Shown here piece after piece: positions 25,133-33,441 of a DNA stretch of 64,000 nucleotides. The position numbers and the translations under genes are program-made. Source of the stretch: Paenibacillaceae bacterium (GTDB lineage: Bacteria; Bacillota; Clostridia; Lachnospirales; Lachnospiraceae); NCBI GenBank assembly GCA_015057705.1, contig SVDU01000014.1, forward strand, positions 62,001 to 126,000, written 5' to 3'. Under the pieces are notes generated by a model. That model did not search any database. It saw nothing but the letters and a program-made list of their open reading frames with translations, and was not told the origin of the DNA. The first letter of the stretch is position 1, and the number at the start of each line of letters is the position of its first letter.

Positions 25133-25852
25133 TTAAAGTTGTGCAAGTGACTGAAGGGCATTCCCCTCAATCAGGACCTCGTAATGTTCCTTGTAGTACG
25201 CTTCGGAGGCGTAATCCTGATGAATCTTGGATCCGTACTCTGCAAGAAGATTGCATACCCGGCTGAAGTCCAGTGACTTCTCAGGGGTGTTACGTATTAC
25301 CAGATAATACTGTCTGGTATTTGGTTTTTTATATAAAGTATTCCTGCCATCATAAACCTGTCCGATGATCTTTGCAGCATCAGAAATTTGATCCAGACTC
25401 TGAAAACAGTAGATTCTTACTGAGGAAGCGGTTGATTGCTCTTTTGGTTTTTCTTCTTCCGGCTCTTCTTTTTTGTCTATTCCCAACAGATTTAACAGAC
25501 CATCAGCACCTTCTAAAAGCTCACTGGCCAGATCTGGAGGCATGGAATCTAAATCCTCGTCTGTTGTTGGTGAAAATTTTGCAAACCTTGTATCTAATTC
25601 TTCCGGGTCATCAATTTTAGTGATTACTAACATCACGCTTTCGTTGGATAACGGAATTGCTTCTACCATGAGAGGAATGTCTTCTGCTTCAAATCCCACT
25701 TCGTTAGAGGCTTTTTGAATCATCTCGCGGAACAGGTTGCGGGCTTTTTCACTGCCGTAGGCAAGTTCGCCTAAATTAAGGTTTCGGACGCTTAAATCAA
25801 AGCTGGTAAGCGTACAACGGATCTGATTTTCATTGATACGTTCTATCTTCAT
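25133..25852 (-). CDS. mecA: Adaptor protein MecA
   Basis: 239 residues, normal for MecA. The N-terminal substrate-binding domain starts MKIERINENQIRCTL. An acidic, low-complexity linker follows (about 100-145). The C-terminal ClpC-binding domain (about 146-235) includes RIYCFQSLDQISDAAKII and YYLVIRN. MecA delivers substrates to ClpCP for degradation and in bacilli controls competence and stress regulators. It stands as a single gene on the minus strand with GGAAGTG before the ATG. Confidence 0.93.
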   Translation of the reverse strand: MKIERINENQIRCTLTSFDLSVRNLNLGELAYGSEKARNLFREMIQKASNEVGFEAEDIPLMVEAIPLSNESVMLVITKIDDPEELDTRFAKFSPTTDEDLDSMPPDLASELLEGADGLLNLLGIDKKEEPEEEKPKEQSTASSVRIYCFQSLDQISDAAKIIGQVYDGRNTLYKKPNTRQYYLVIRNTPEKSLDFSRVCNLLAEYGSKIHQDYASEAYYKEHYEVLIEGNALQSLAQL

Positions 25853-26165
25853 AGGATCACTTCCTGTTCTTTTTAAAATGGTGAATATTTTTTACATACT
25901 TCCTCAACATAACTATACTATATATTATAGCAAAAAGGCAATTACTATGTGAAAAAATTTATATAAATTTAAGGTTTATATGCAAAAATACGGGTATCCT
26001 ATCTAATTACTGGGATTTCTCCTTTAAATTTATAGCGTGATACTAATATGATACTATTTCCATAGGATCCAGTTATTTTCGGTCAACAAATAAAGGGAAC
26101 CGCCAGTGGGCTCCCTTTTACATTTTTAAAAAGAAAAAGCTGGTAAATATAAGAATTTAAACAAT
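25853..26165. other. Intergenic region with mecA promoter area and a terminator
   Basis: About 310 AT-rich bases between mecA and the glyoxalase-like gene. A TATAAT on the minus strand (25924-25929) is a plausible -10 box for mecA, without a clear -35. The only strong structure is the terminator at 26092-26118. No open frame with a ribosome site or protein-like composition was seen. Confidence 0.6.
26092..26118. terminator. Terminator after the glyoxalase-like gene
   Basis: AAAGGGA (26092-26098) pairs with TCCCTTT (26112-26118), extended inward by imperfect pairs. On the minus strand it lies about 50 bases after the stop of the glyoxalase-like gene. Confidence 0.65.
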
Positions 26166-26963
26166 CTAACCTTCGGTAAAGAGGATAAACGGTGTAGGTG
26201 CGTTTGACTGTACTCGATTTTCACTTTGATGATTACGGGTGAGTATAATATGATCAATCCCATCTTTTTGATCTTCAACCAGATGGATAGAAGTTTCCTT
26301 AATCGGGAACAAACAGCTCCTTCCATTTTTCTCCAGCGTTATGGAAGGTTCAATTCCAAGAAGCAGGGTATATTCCTTGTATGTTTTGTTCCATTCACTG
26401 GTTGAGATCCTGATTTCATGGATTGCGGCTGCTCCGTTGGCATGAGAGGTATCCTGCACTTCAATGATTGGAGATGGCTGATACTCGCTCATCAAAAAGG
26501 GAAGACGAATACTGTCTGGAGAACAGAGCGTCCATTTTAGTTTAATTCCATGGTGATCAATCCTGGATTTTGGACGTGGTTTCGATAGTTTTAGGCCATT
26601 TTTAAGAAGCTTATCTATATTTTCCTGATACAGTACACCGGGTACAGAATCCAAAGCAAAATCTCTTAATCCCTCCTGCCCCGGCAGGTAACGTGCAAGA
26701 CGGCTGGAATAAGGCGGATTCCATATTCCTATTGTCTTAACTAAAAATTTAAGAAGTGTGTTAACAATTCTTCCGTGATCTGTGGAGAAAAGCTCCAGAA
26801 AACAGCCGTCTTTTAAATAGATCAAAGCATTGTGAGTCTTACCAGGGACACCTCCCGGTACTACTTGAAACCCCATTTCTTCATATTGTCGTATGGCTGT
26901 TTCAAGATGATTGACTTGAATTAACACATGCCCGATTTTGAATGGCATATTTTTATTTTTCAC
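26166..26963 (-). CDS. VOC / glyoxalase-like domain protein
   Basis: 265 residues from a GTG at 26963, supported by CAGGAGG eight bases upstream. An ATG at 26984 lies before that site and is rejected. The first half begins IGHVLIQVNHLETAIRQYEEMGFQVVPGG, a vicinal-oxygen-chelate unit of the Glyoxalase_3 type; the second half (about 165-265) looks like a second, weaker unit. Substrate and reaction are unknown. A 20-bp palindrome at 26991-27010 lies directly upstream and shares its core with the siderophore operon operator, so the gene is probably repressed by the same factor. Confidence 0.8.
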   Translation of the reverse strand: MKNKNMPFKIGHVLIQVNHLETAIRQYEEMGFQVVPGGVPGKTHNALIYLKDGCFLELFSTDHGRIVNTLLKFLVKTIGIWNPPYSSRLARYLPGQEGLRDFALDSVPGVLYQENIDKLLKNGLKLSKPRPKSRIDHHGIKLKWTLCSPDSIRLPFLMSEYQPSPIIEVQDTSHANGAAAIHEIRISTSEWNKTYKEYTLLLGIEPSITLEKNGRSCLFPIKETSIHLVEDQKDGIDHIILTRNHQSENRVQSNAPTPFILFTEG

Positions 26964-26990
26964 TAAAAAGACCTCCTGATTCATAATGAA

Positions 26991-27010
26991 TAGTTAGTAA
27001 TTACTAACTA
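26991..27010. promoter_or_regulatory. 20-bp perfect palindrome, probable operator of the VOC gene
   Basis: TAGTTAGTAATTACTAACTA is exactly self-complementary. On the minus strand it lies between a TTGCTT-like -35 and a weak -10, just before the ribosome site, the position expected for a repressor. The core GTTAGT-N4-ACTAAC recurs at 47556-47571 in front of the siderophore operon. Confidence 0.7.
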
Positions 27011-27011
27011 A

Positions 27012-27044
27012 AGCAAAAAGAAAAGACCGCCAATGAAAGGCGGC
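27012..27044 (-). terminator. Terminator upstream of the VOC gene
   Basis: On the minus strand CCGCC and GGCGG (27039-27043 and 27027-27031) form a short GC stem with a 7-base loop, followed by a T-rich tract (TCTTTTCTTTTTG). It would terminate transcripts from the decayed gene at 27160-27493. Confidence 0.65.
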
Positions 27045-27159
27045 ATTTTAAAAAGTTTTCATGTCGCTATATAATTTAAGTATAAATTATCATTCCTAAC
27101 GTTGGTTGTCAATTGAAACAAGTTATAATTTCGGTATTGTAATAGTCAAATTATCTCAT

Positions 27160-27493
27160 CTATTTTTTTGTGAACTTAAAATTACAGCAGTCTCCGCCTT
27201 CATCCAATGTTTTACTACGTGTAAAACGTATTGTATTATCAATACCCTGATACATAATATAGTCACTGCGGCAAAAAATACGGCAAAGTTCCGGACAATG
27301 ATAAAAACAGCAGGTGTCGTACCAGAGACATTGATGAATGTAAAAAATAAAATCCTTCGAATTGTCTTTTCTTATCTACATTGATATGATTTTCCATATT
27401 ATGATTCATCAAGTGAGTTAAGGAAACATAAAGCTGGTGTCCCCGCTGCATTCCGAATTGGTCAATTAAAAACTGTTTTTGCAGTTTTGACAT
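27160..27493 (-). pseudogene. Remnant of an L-2-amino-thiazoline-4-carboxylic acid hydrolase-like gene
   Basis: A good start (AAGGAG eight bases before ATG at 27493) opens MSKLQKQFLIDQFGMQRGHQLY and continues to about INVDKKRQF before running into unrelated sequence and stopping. In the next frame the C-terminal end of the same family appears: DNSKDFIFYIHQCLWYDTCC, then CPELCRIFCRSDYIMYQGI and LDEGGDCCNFKFTKK with a stop at 27160. The family normally has about 190-210 residues, so roughly 100 internal residues are missing and the frame has shifted. Both ends are recognisable, the middle is deleted. Recognition of the family is from memory of its cysteine-rich C-terminus. Confidence 0.7.
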
Positions 27494-27676
27494 AATATTT
27501 CTCCTTTCAGTTTTCTGGTATACCAATTGTAACGCTTTTTATAAAAAAACTCATGCTCATAGAGTTGTTTCGCCGATATTATAATTTTACGCCTGGTGAA
27601 CTACAACACAAAAATGTTAAAAAACTATAAAATGGTTGAAAAACAAAGAATATTATATTACAATAATCCCCAAGAG

Positions 27677-29155
27677 ATGATATTGAACAGGCACAAGGAG
27701 GTGATTTTAGTAAGCACCGTTCTGTTCGGCAAATATCAACTATGCGGTATCTTGGGAACCGGTCGGGAAGGAACAGTTTTTCTGGCGGTTCATCTTGGGC
27801 TTGAAGAATACAGGGCAGTGAAACGTGTATCCAAAAGCTTTCTCAATTATGAACAATTCAGGCGTGAAGCATTGATTTTAAAAGAGTTGCGCCATCCTGG
27901 TATTCCCATTTTATACGACGTAGAAGAAGATGAAAGTTACAGTTATTTAATTGAAGAGTATTTGGAAGGAGATTCCTTATATGATCTTGTAAAAAAACAG
28001 GGTCATCTGTCGCGGGAGCTGACCATTTTCTATGGAATTCAGCTTGCCAGCATCATTAATTACCTGCATCTCGCAGGAACAACCCCTATATTACATTTAG
28101 ATTTACAGCCGAAAAACCTGTTATTATGCCATGATACCATAAAACTCATTGACTTTGGACTGGCTGCATCGTTAAAAGAAGCAAATAAACCGGGAGAACG
28201 TTATGGTACGGTGGGCTGCGCTGCACCGGAACAATATGAGGCAGAAGCAGTGCTTGATGAAAGAACAGATATTTATGCCATTGGCACGATCCTCTGTTAT
28301 CTGTACACTGGGGAATTTCCCAAGCTGCCTTTTATACCAGCATCGTCCATGGACCCGGGGCTGGCATCAGTTATCGGGCAATGTATCTGTAAAGAGAAGG
28401 AGAACAGGTATTCAACGGCACAGGAGCTTTTGGATCAGCTCCGTCAGTTAAAAGAAACGGAAACGGATGCAAAAAAACGTCTGCAATCATCATCTCTTAC
28501 AATTGCTCTTTCAGGGAGCAAATCTGGGGCAGGAACAACCCACATTGGAATCGGCCTGTCTGTCTACCTTAAAAATCAAGGAATTCCCAACTTATTGGAA
28601 GAAAAACAGGACTCTTTTATGGGTGCCAGTCTTTTTAAATTCACGAAAGCAAAGCGTGACAGCTATGGTTTGCTGCATTACAGAAACTTAATTATAAAGC
28701 CATATTATGGTGCAGGAGTGAAATTAAAGGATCCACACTTTCGTGTGCACCTGATGGATTGGGGAGAGAATTTAAGCCAGGCGCTTCATATGGTACCTGA
28801 TGCTGTAATACTGGTGTGTGATGCCAGTATATGGAACCGGGTTCATGCCTTTGAAGCTGTGGAAGAAGTAATAAGATCCGGCATCCCCTATGCCGTCATA
28901 TACAATCACTGGGCGTTTGATAAAAAAATCTGTATCCCAAAAGGCGCACAGGCATCAGTCTTTTTTCGAGCCCCATTTTTCTCCGATCCATTTATAGTCA
29001 GTCATGAACTGGAGACTTTTTATCAGGCTGTAACCAGTGAAATCCTGGCGAAAACCCGGGGAGGAGGAAGATGGGATTTACCAGTTATGCGCTGGGGGAA
29101 AAAGGTGTTGAATAAATTAAGGATAAAGGAGCGCTGTCTGTCTGGAAAGGGTTAA
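27677..29155 (+). CDS. Serine/threonine protein kinase fused to a degenerate ParA/CpaE-like domain
   Basis: 492 residues from the ATG at 27677. The start is uncertain: the best ribosome site, AAGGAGGTGA at 27694-27703, is followed only by ATT TTA GTA, with no ordinary start codon. The kinase domain has the glycine loop GTGREGTVFLA, K49, HLDLQPKNLLL with D142 (the usual K is Q) and DFG with D159. After residue 275 a second domain begins ALSGSKSGAGTTHIGIGLSVYL, resembling the deviant Walker A of ParA/CpaE proteins but with the lysine missing. There is no membrane helix or PASTA repeat. It precedes a paralogue of that second domain. Confidence 0.85.
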   Translation: MILNRHKEVILVSTVLFGKYQLCGILGTGREGTVFLAVHLGLEEYRAVKRVSKSFLNYEQFRREALILKELRHPGIPILYDVEEDESYSYLIEEYLEGDSLYDLVKKQGHLSRELTIFYGIQLASIINYLHLAGTTPILHLDLQPKNLLLCHDTIKLIDFGLAASLKEANKPGERYGTVGCAAPEQYEAEAVLDERTDIYAIGTILCYLYTGEFPKLPFIPASSMDPGLASVIGQCICKEKENRYSTAQELLDQLRQLKETETDAKKRLQSSSLTIALSGSKSGAGTTHIGIGLSVYLKNQGIPNLLEEKQDSFMGASLFKFTKAKRDSYGLLHYRNLIIKPYYGAGVKLKDPHFRVHLMDWGENLSQALHMVPDAVILVCDASIWNRVHAFEAVEEVIRSGIPYAVIYNHWAFDKKICIPKGAQASVFFRAPFFSDPFIVSHELETFYQAVTSEILAKTRGGGRWDLPVMRWGKKVLNKLRIKERCLSGKG

Positions 29156-29161
29156 ACTTCT

Positions 29162-29779
29162 ATGAAGAGATTTGCAAAAAGAGGCTGGAAACTGGGTAAT
29201 CCGTTTGGTAAAGTCCAGACCCCTGAATTAATAGGTATTATTGGTACCGGAAGAGGGAATGGAGTGACTCATTTTTCAGTGATGACAGCCGGATATTTAT
29301 CTGGTGTGATGAGAATGCGGTGTGCAGTTTTGGAGTGGAATCATCATGAGTCCTTTTCGTGTATGGGAGCTTCCTGTTCCAGTGGAAAAAAAGGTGAAAA
29401 CCCGTTTCGGGTTCTGGAGACAGATTATTTTGGAAAAGCGGGGATTGATACACTGTTGTTGTGTAAAAAGTCCGGCTATCATGCTGTAATTGTGGATTAT
29501 GGGACTGCAAAGGAAGGCAATCTGGAAGAGTTTTTTCGATGCAGCAGGCAATTTGTAATAGGAAGTCTTAGTGAGTGGCAGATTGGTGAGTTTCTGGAAT
29601 TTGAAAAGAGAGGGATAAAAACGGAAAAAAGCTGGCACAGCCTTGTATCATTTGGCAGTGAAGATGCAAGAACAAGTCTGGAAAAAAGATTAAAGGTTCC
29701 GGTGAGAAGAATTCCCTTTTCCATAGATCCATTTTCTGTCACTGCTGAGACTATTAGTTTTTACGAACAATTATTTTAA
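29162..29779 (+). CDS. ParA/CpaE-like protein without the Walker lysine
   Basis: 205 residues, six bases after the kinase gene. Residues 23-45 read LIGIIGTGRGNGVTHFSVMTAGY, matching the second domain of the kinase (G-x-G-TTH) and the position of a Walker A loop, but without the catalytic lysine. AVIVDYG (about 112) sits where a Walker B aspartate belongs. It may bind a partner rather than hydrolyse ATP. Similar genes occur beside Flp/Tad pilus loci in Lachnospiraceae, but no pilus genes are seen here. Function unknown. Confidence 0.75.
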   Translation: MKRFAKRGWKLGNPFGKVQTPELIGIIGTGRGNGVTHFSVMTAGYLSGVMRMRCAVLEWNHHESFSCMGASCSSGKKGENPFRVLETDYFGKAGIDTLLLCKKSGYHAVIVDYGTAKEGNLEEFFRCSRQFVIGSLSEWQIGEFLEFEKRGIKTEKSWHSLVSFGSEDARTSLEKRLKVPVRRIPFSIDPFSVTAETISFYEQLF

Positions 29780-29813
29780 AATACAAAAGATAAAACGGCG
29801 GGGAGATAGCAAT

Positions 29814-30056
29814 ATGAGTAAAGAAGACAGTGGTATATGGAAAGAAGGTAAAAGAGACCAGTATCTGGAAGGACTGAAAAGGTACAGAAATAAGGGGGTT
29901 CCCATTGTAATTGACGGCGAGGAACTGCCGGAGACAGACTGGGGAAGAATATTTGAAATAAGGGAGGATGACAGCTTTTATATGGCAGACTATGTTCCTG
30001 ATGAGGAGACCGGTAAACTGCAGGAAATCAGATTTGACCGTGTCTACAACCGGTAA
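29814..30056 (+). CDS. Small acidic protein of unknown function
   Basis: 80 residues after GGGGAG, 34 bases behind the previous gene. The sequence is hydrophilic, with a GKRDQYLEGLKRYRNKGVPIVIDGEELPE middle and MADYVPDEETGKLQEIRFDRVY near the end. No membrane segment or known motif is visible. The same frame stays open for another 38 codons after the stop with protein-like composition (to 30173), so the stop may be a recent nonsense change. It is probably co-transcribed with the kinase. Confidence 0.65.
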   Translation: MSKEDSGIWKEGKRDQYLEGLKRYRNKGVPIVIDGEELPETDWGRIFEIREDDSFYMADYVPDEETGKLQEIRFDRVYNR

Positions 30057-30258
30057 TTTCAGAAAACATGGGATCAGGGGCGCGTTGGCGGATTCCATCT
30101 TCAGCCCGGAGAGAATGAGTTTATACGCGTCAGGGAGGGACAGGGGAATCAGAATGTAATGAAAATGTAAATTCCAAAAAGAAAGAAGTATGATATAATC
30201 TAAAAGATATTACAGAAATGAGTTCATAAGATATGATCCATAAGCAGGAGGAAAACAG

Positions 30259-31920
30259 ATGAAGAGGAAAGCAGTGCCGGTTATGGTGGCGCTGGGATTG
30301 ATTTTGCTGGTTCTGGCCGGTTCTTTCGGAATCCGGGTTTTAGAACGGTATATTCCATCCAGTGAGCAGGCAGATTTGACTGAGATTTTTGGGGTCACAG
30401 GGGATGAGGTGGCAGTTTTTTTTAATGAGAATCTTCAGGAAACCAAAGGTCTTTTTGCAGAGGATCAGACCTACCTACCCATCAGTTGGATTAATGAAAA
30501 TTTAAATGAGCGTTTTTACTGGGATAGTAATGAGAAGCTCCTTGTGTATACACTTCCGGATTCCATTGTTTATGCAGACCAGAATACAAAAGGTTCTTCC
30601 GGAAAATCACTGATTCTGGAGAAAGGGGATACTGTGTATTTATCCCTGGGCCTTATTGCTAACTATACAGATGCTGAGTTTACTGCCTATGATTCAGCTG
30701 TAAATAAGCGGGTGTTTATCAATAATAACTGGACAGATAAAGAACGGGCTACAGTTGTTAAAGACGGTAACGTGCGTATCAAAGGCGGAGTCAGGAGCCC
30801 AATTGCAACTCATGTGAATGAGGGGAGCAAAGTGACGGTACTGGATTCCATGGACAAATGGGATAAAATCAGGACAGAGGACGGTTTTATTGGCTATGTA
30901 GAACGCCGACGCCTTGGAGAAACACAAAAAGAGGCTTCCGTAAGTACTTTTATAAAGCCGGTTTATAAAAATATAACCATGGATCAGCCGGTTTGCCTGG
31001 TATGGCATCAGGTTACCACGGCAGAGGGAAATTCTACCTTTGACAGTCTGATTGCCAATACCTCAGGGGTTAACGTGATTTCTCCAACATGGTACGAATT
31101 AAGTGATAATGAAGGTGGTTTTCATTCCCTGGCAGATGCGGGGTATGTAAAAAAGGCTCACGACAAAGGATTAAAGGTCTGGGCACTGATTAATAACTTT
31201 AGTTCCGATGTGAATACGGAGATTCTGATGTCTAAAACATCAACAAGGAAGAAGCTGATCGATGCTTTGATGGCAGAGGCAAAGACCTATGGATTTGACG
31301 GCATTAATCTGGACTTTGAAGGCATAAAAGAGGAAGCGGGTCCCCATTACATTCAGTTTATCAGAGAGCTGTCCATCCCATGCAGAGAGAAGGGGCTTGT
31401 TCTGTCCGTGGATAATTACGTGCCCGTTGCAGGAAATGAGTTTTATAACCGGAAGGAGCAGGGGATCGTAGCTGATTATGTGATCATTATGGGTTACGAT
31501 GAACATTATGCAGGCGGAGAGGCCGGATCTGTGTCTTCTATTCAATATGTAGAAGATGGAATTAAGAATACGCTTAAAGTTGTTCCCAAGGAAAAAGTTA
31601 TTAATGGTATTCCTTTTTACACCAGAATATGGACGGAAGGAACAGATGGAAAGACTTCATCCTCTGCCATTGGTATCGCAAAATCCAAAGAATGGGTTAC
31701 GAAAAATGATATGAAACTGTACTGGCAGGAAGAGTTGGGACAGTATTACGGAGAACTTCAGACAGAAGAAGGCAAAAAGACCGTATGGCTTGAGGAAGAA
31801 CGTTCCATCGGTCTGAAGATGAACTTGATCCGTCAGTACGATCTGGCAGGTGTGGCATGCTGGAAGCTGGGGTTTGAGCCGGCTGATTTGTGGGATGAAG
31901 TACGGCTTGACAAGGAATAA
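30259..31920 (+). CDS. Glycoside hydrolase family 18 protein with SH3 domain
   Basis: 553 residues. One N-terminal membrane helix (about 6-25) anchors an extracellular protein. A region with YLPISWINENLNERFYWD resembling a copper-amine-oxidase N-terminal fold spans 40-140. An SH3b segment (about 170-215, VRIKGGVRSPIATHV) precedes the catalytic barrel. The active site is DGINLDFEG, with Glu354 as the acid. Such proteins (YaaH/SleL group) cut spore cortex or cell-wall glycans. GGAGG precedes the ATG, and a TATAAT at 30194 suggests its own promoter. Confidence 0.9.
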   Translation: MKRKAVPVMVALGLILLVLAGSFGIRVLERYIPSSEQADLTEIFGVTGDEVAVFFNENLQETKGLFAEDQTYLPISWINENLNERFYWDSNEKLLVYTLPDSIVYADQNTKGSSGKSLILEKGDTVYLSLGLIANYTDAEFTAYDSAVNKRVFINNNWTDKERATVVKDGNVRIKGGVRSPIATHVNEGSKVTVLDSMDKWDKIRTEDGFIGYVERRRLGETQKEASVSTFIKPVYKNITMDQPVCLVWHQVTTAEGNSTFDSLIANTSGVNVISPTWYELSDNEGGFHSLADAGYVKKAHDKGLKVWALINNFSSDVNTEILMSKTSTRKKLIDALMAEAKTYGFDGINLDFEGIKEEAGPHYIQFIRELSIPCREKGLVLSVDNYVPVAGNEFYNRKEQGIVADYVIIMGYDEHYAGGEAGSVSSIQYVEDGIKNTLKVVPKEKVINGIPFYTRIWTEGTDGKTSSSAIGIAKSKEWVTKNDMKLYWQEELGQYYGELQTEEGKKTVWLEEERSIGLKMNLIRQYDLAGVACWKLGFEPADLWDEVRLDKE

Positions 31921-31952
31921 CAGAAGAAAGGGATAAGCAGGAAGGTCAGTTT

Positions 31953-33380
31953 ATGAGAAAGAGGGTATTATTGGCAGCATTGGCGGCTGCAGTTTGTGTA
32001 ACTTCAGGCTGCTCTTTTAAAAAAGGAGCACAGGAACTTACGCAGGAAGAGAGTACGGCACAGCCGGAGACAACCGTTACACAAGTACAGACACCTTCCA
32101 CAGCACAGGTCCCTGAAACCTCCGGGGAGTCTTCCCCAGAACAACCCCAGGCACTTGAGGAAGGAGCCGCCAGGATAATAATAGCTACAGATATTCATTA
32201 TCTGGCCAGAGATTTAACCGATATGCAGATGAGCTATGAATATACGGCTGATCACGGAGATGGCAAAGTAATGAAATATATCTGGGAAATTACAGATGCG
32301 TTCATTGAAGAAGTGAAAGCAGAAAAACCGGATCTGGTAATATTAGAGGGTGATTTAACTTATAACGGAGAGCGGGATAGCCATATAGAACTTGCCAGTA
32401 AACTGGAGGCCATAGAAGAAGCGGGAATTCCTGTAATCGTTATTCCTGGAAACCATGATATTAATAATCCTGATGCGTGTCGGTTTGAGGGAGAGTCCAT
32501 AGTTAGTACGGAAAGTATTACACCAGAAGAATTTGAAGAGATATATGACGAATTCGGATATAGTGAAGCGGTGAGCCGGGACCCGGCGTCCCTAAGCTAT
32601 GTATACCAGATCAATGATAAAACCAGAGCTCTGATGCTTGACAGCTGCCAGTATAATCCAAAGAACCTGGTGGGCGGCATGATAAAAGATGATACATACA
32701 CCTGGATTGAGGAGCAGATGGAAGAGGCATGGAATCTGGGGATGAAAGTGATTCCTGTGGCCCATCACAATTTGCTTGATGAAAGTGAAGTTTATCTTCA
32801 GGATTGTACCATTGAGCATAGTGAACAGCTCATTGATCAGCTGGAGAGCTGGGAAGTTCCTTTATTTTTAAGCGGACATCTTCATGTTCAGCATTATAAG
32901 AGATCCCATGGCGATTCTGGAATTTATGAAATAGTGACAGGCTCTTTGTCTACCCCTCCATGTTTGTACGGAATATTGGAGTATGGTCCGAAAGGAACCT
33001 TTAACTACCATACGAAATCTCTTGATATGAAAGCCTGGGCGGAGAAAACAGGTAATAAGGACAAGAATCTTTTGAATTTCAGTAATTATGGTAAAAAATA
33101 TTTGAGTAAAGTTTTTTATAATCAGGCTCAGGATGAGTTTAATAGCTTAAATACCCTTCAGGGTCTGACTGAAAGTCAGCGGGATATGATGGCTAAGGTA
33201 TATGCAGAACTGAATTCTGCGTGTTATGAAGGTAAAGTAGCGGATATTCGTGAGAAGGTCATGGCAAAAAAGGGATATAAATTGTGGCAGGAAGAGGGGT
33301 ATCCCAGTATTTTATCCCAGTATCTGGAGTGGATCACTGCAGATGGCGGCAGAGATTATAACACATTAAGCGTTAAATAA
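31953..33380 (+). CDS. Calcineurin-like metallophosphoesterase lipoprotein
   Basis: 475 residues. A lipoprotein signal with cysteine at 20 (CVTSGCS) is followed by a Glu/Gln/Thr-rich linker (25-70). The phosphoesterase motifs are ATDIHYLARD, LEGDLTYNG, VIPGNHDI, PVAHHN and SGHLHVQHY, giving the two-metal site. It is anchored on the outer membrane face, and the substrate may be a wall polymer or nucleotide. A helical C-terminal region of about 120 residues is not recognised. It starts 33 bases after the GH18 gene, in a cell-envelope cluster. Confidence 0.9.
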   Translation: MRKRVLLAALAAAVCVTSGCSFKKGAQELTQEESTAQPETTVTQVQTPSTAQVPETSGESSPEQPQALEEGAARIIIATDIHYLARDLTDMQMSYEYTADHGDGKVMKYIWEITDAFIEEVKAEKPDLVILEGDLTYNGERDSHIELASKLEAIEEAGIPVIVIPGNHDINNPDACRFEGESIVSTESITPEEFEEIYDEFGYSEAVSRDPASLSYVYQINDKTRALMLDSCQYNPKNLVGGMIKDDTYTWIEEQMEEAWNLGMKVIPVAHHNLLDESEVYLQDCTIEHSEQLIDQLESWEVPLFLSGHLHVQHYKRSHGDSGIYEIVTGSLSTPPCLYGILEYGPKGTFNYHTKSLDMKAWAEKTGNKDKNLLNFSNYGKKYLSKVFYNQAQDEFNSLNTLQGLTESQRDMMAKVYAELNSACYEGKVADIREKVMAKKGYKLWQEEGYPSILSQYLEWITADGGRDYNTLSVK

Positions 33381-33441
33381 AAGGAAAGTCACTTGTACCG
33401 GTTCTTTTTTAATTCACAAAAAAGTATAATTCATTAAGAAC

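Noticed and set aside
27106..27384. Plus-strand 92-codon open frame
   Set aside because: It is antisense to the decayed ATC-hydrolase-type gene, with no ribosome site.
29968..30159. 63-codon frame overlapping the small envelope-cluster gene
   Set aside because: Out of frame with the better-supported gene and without a ribosome site.
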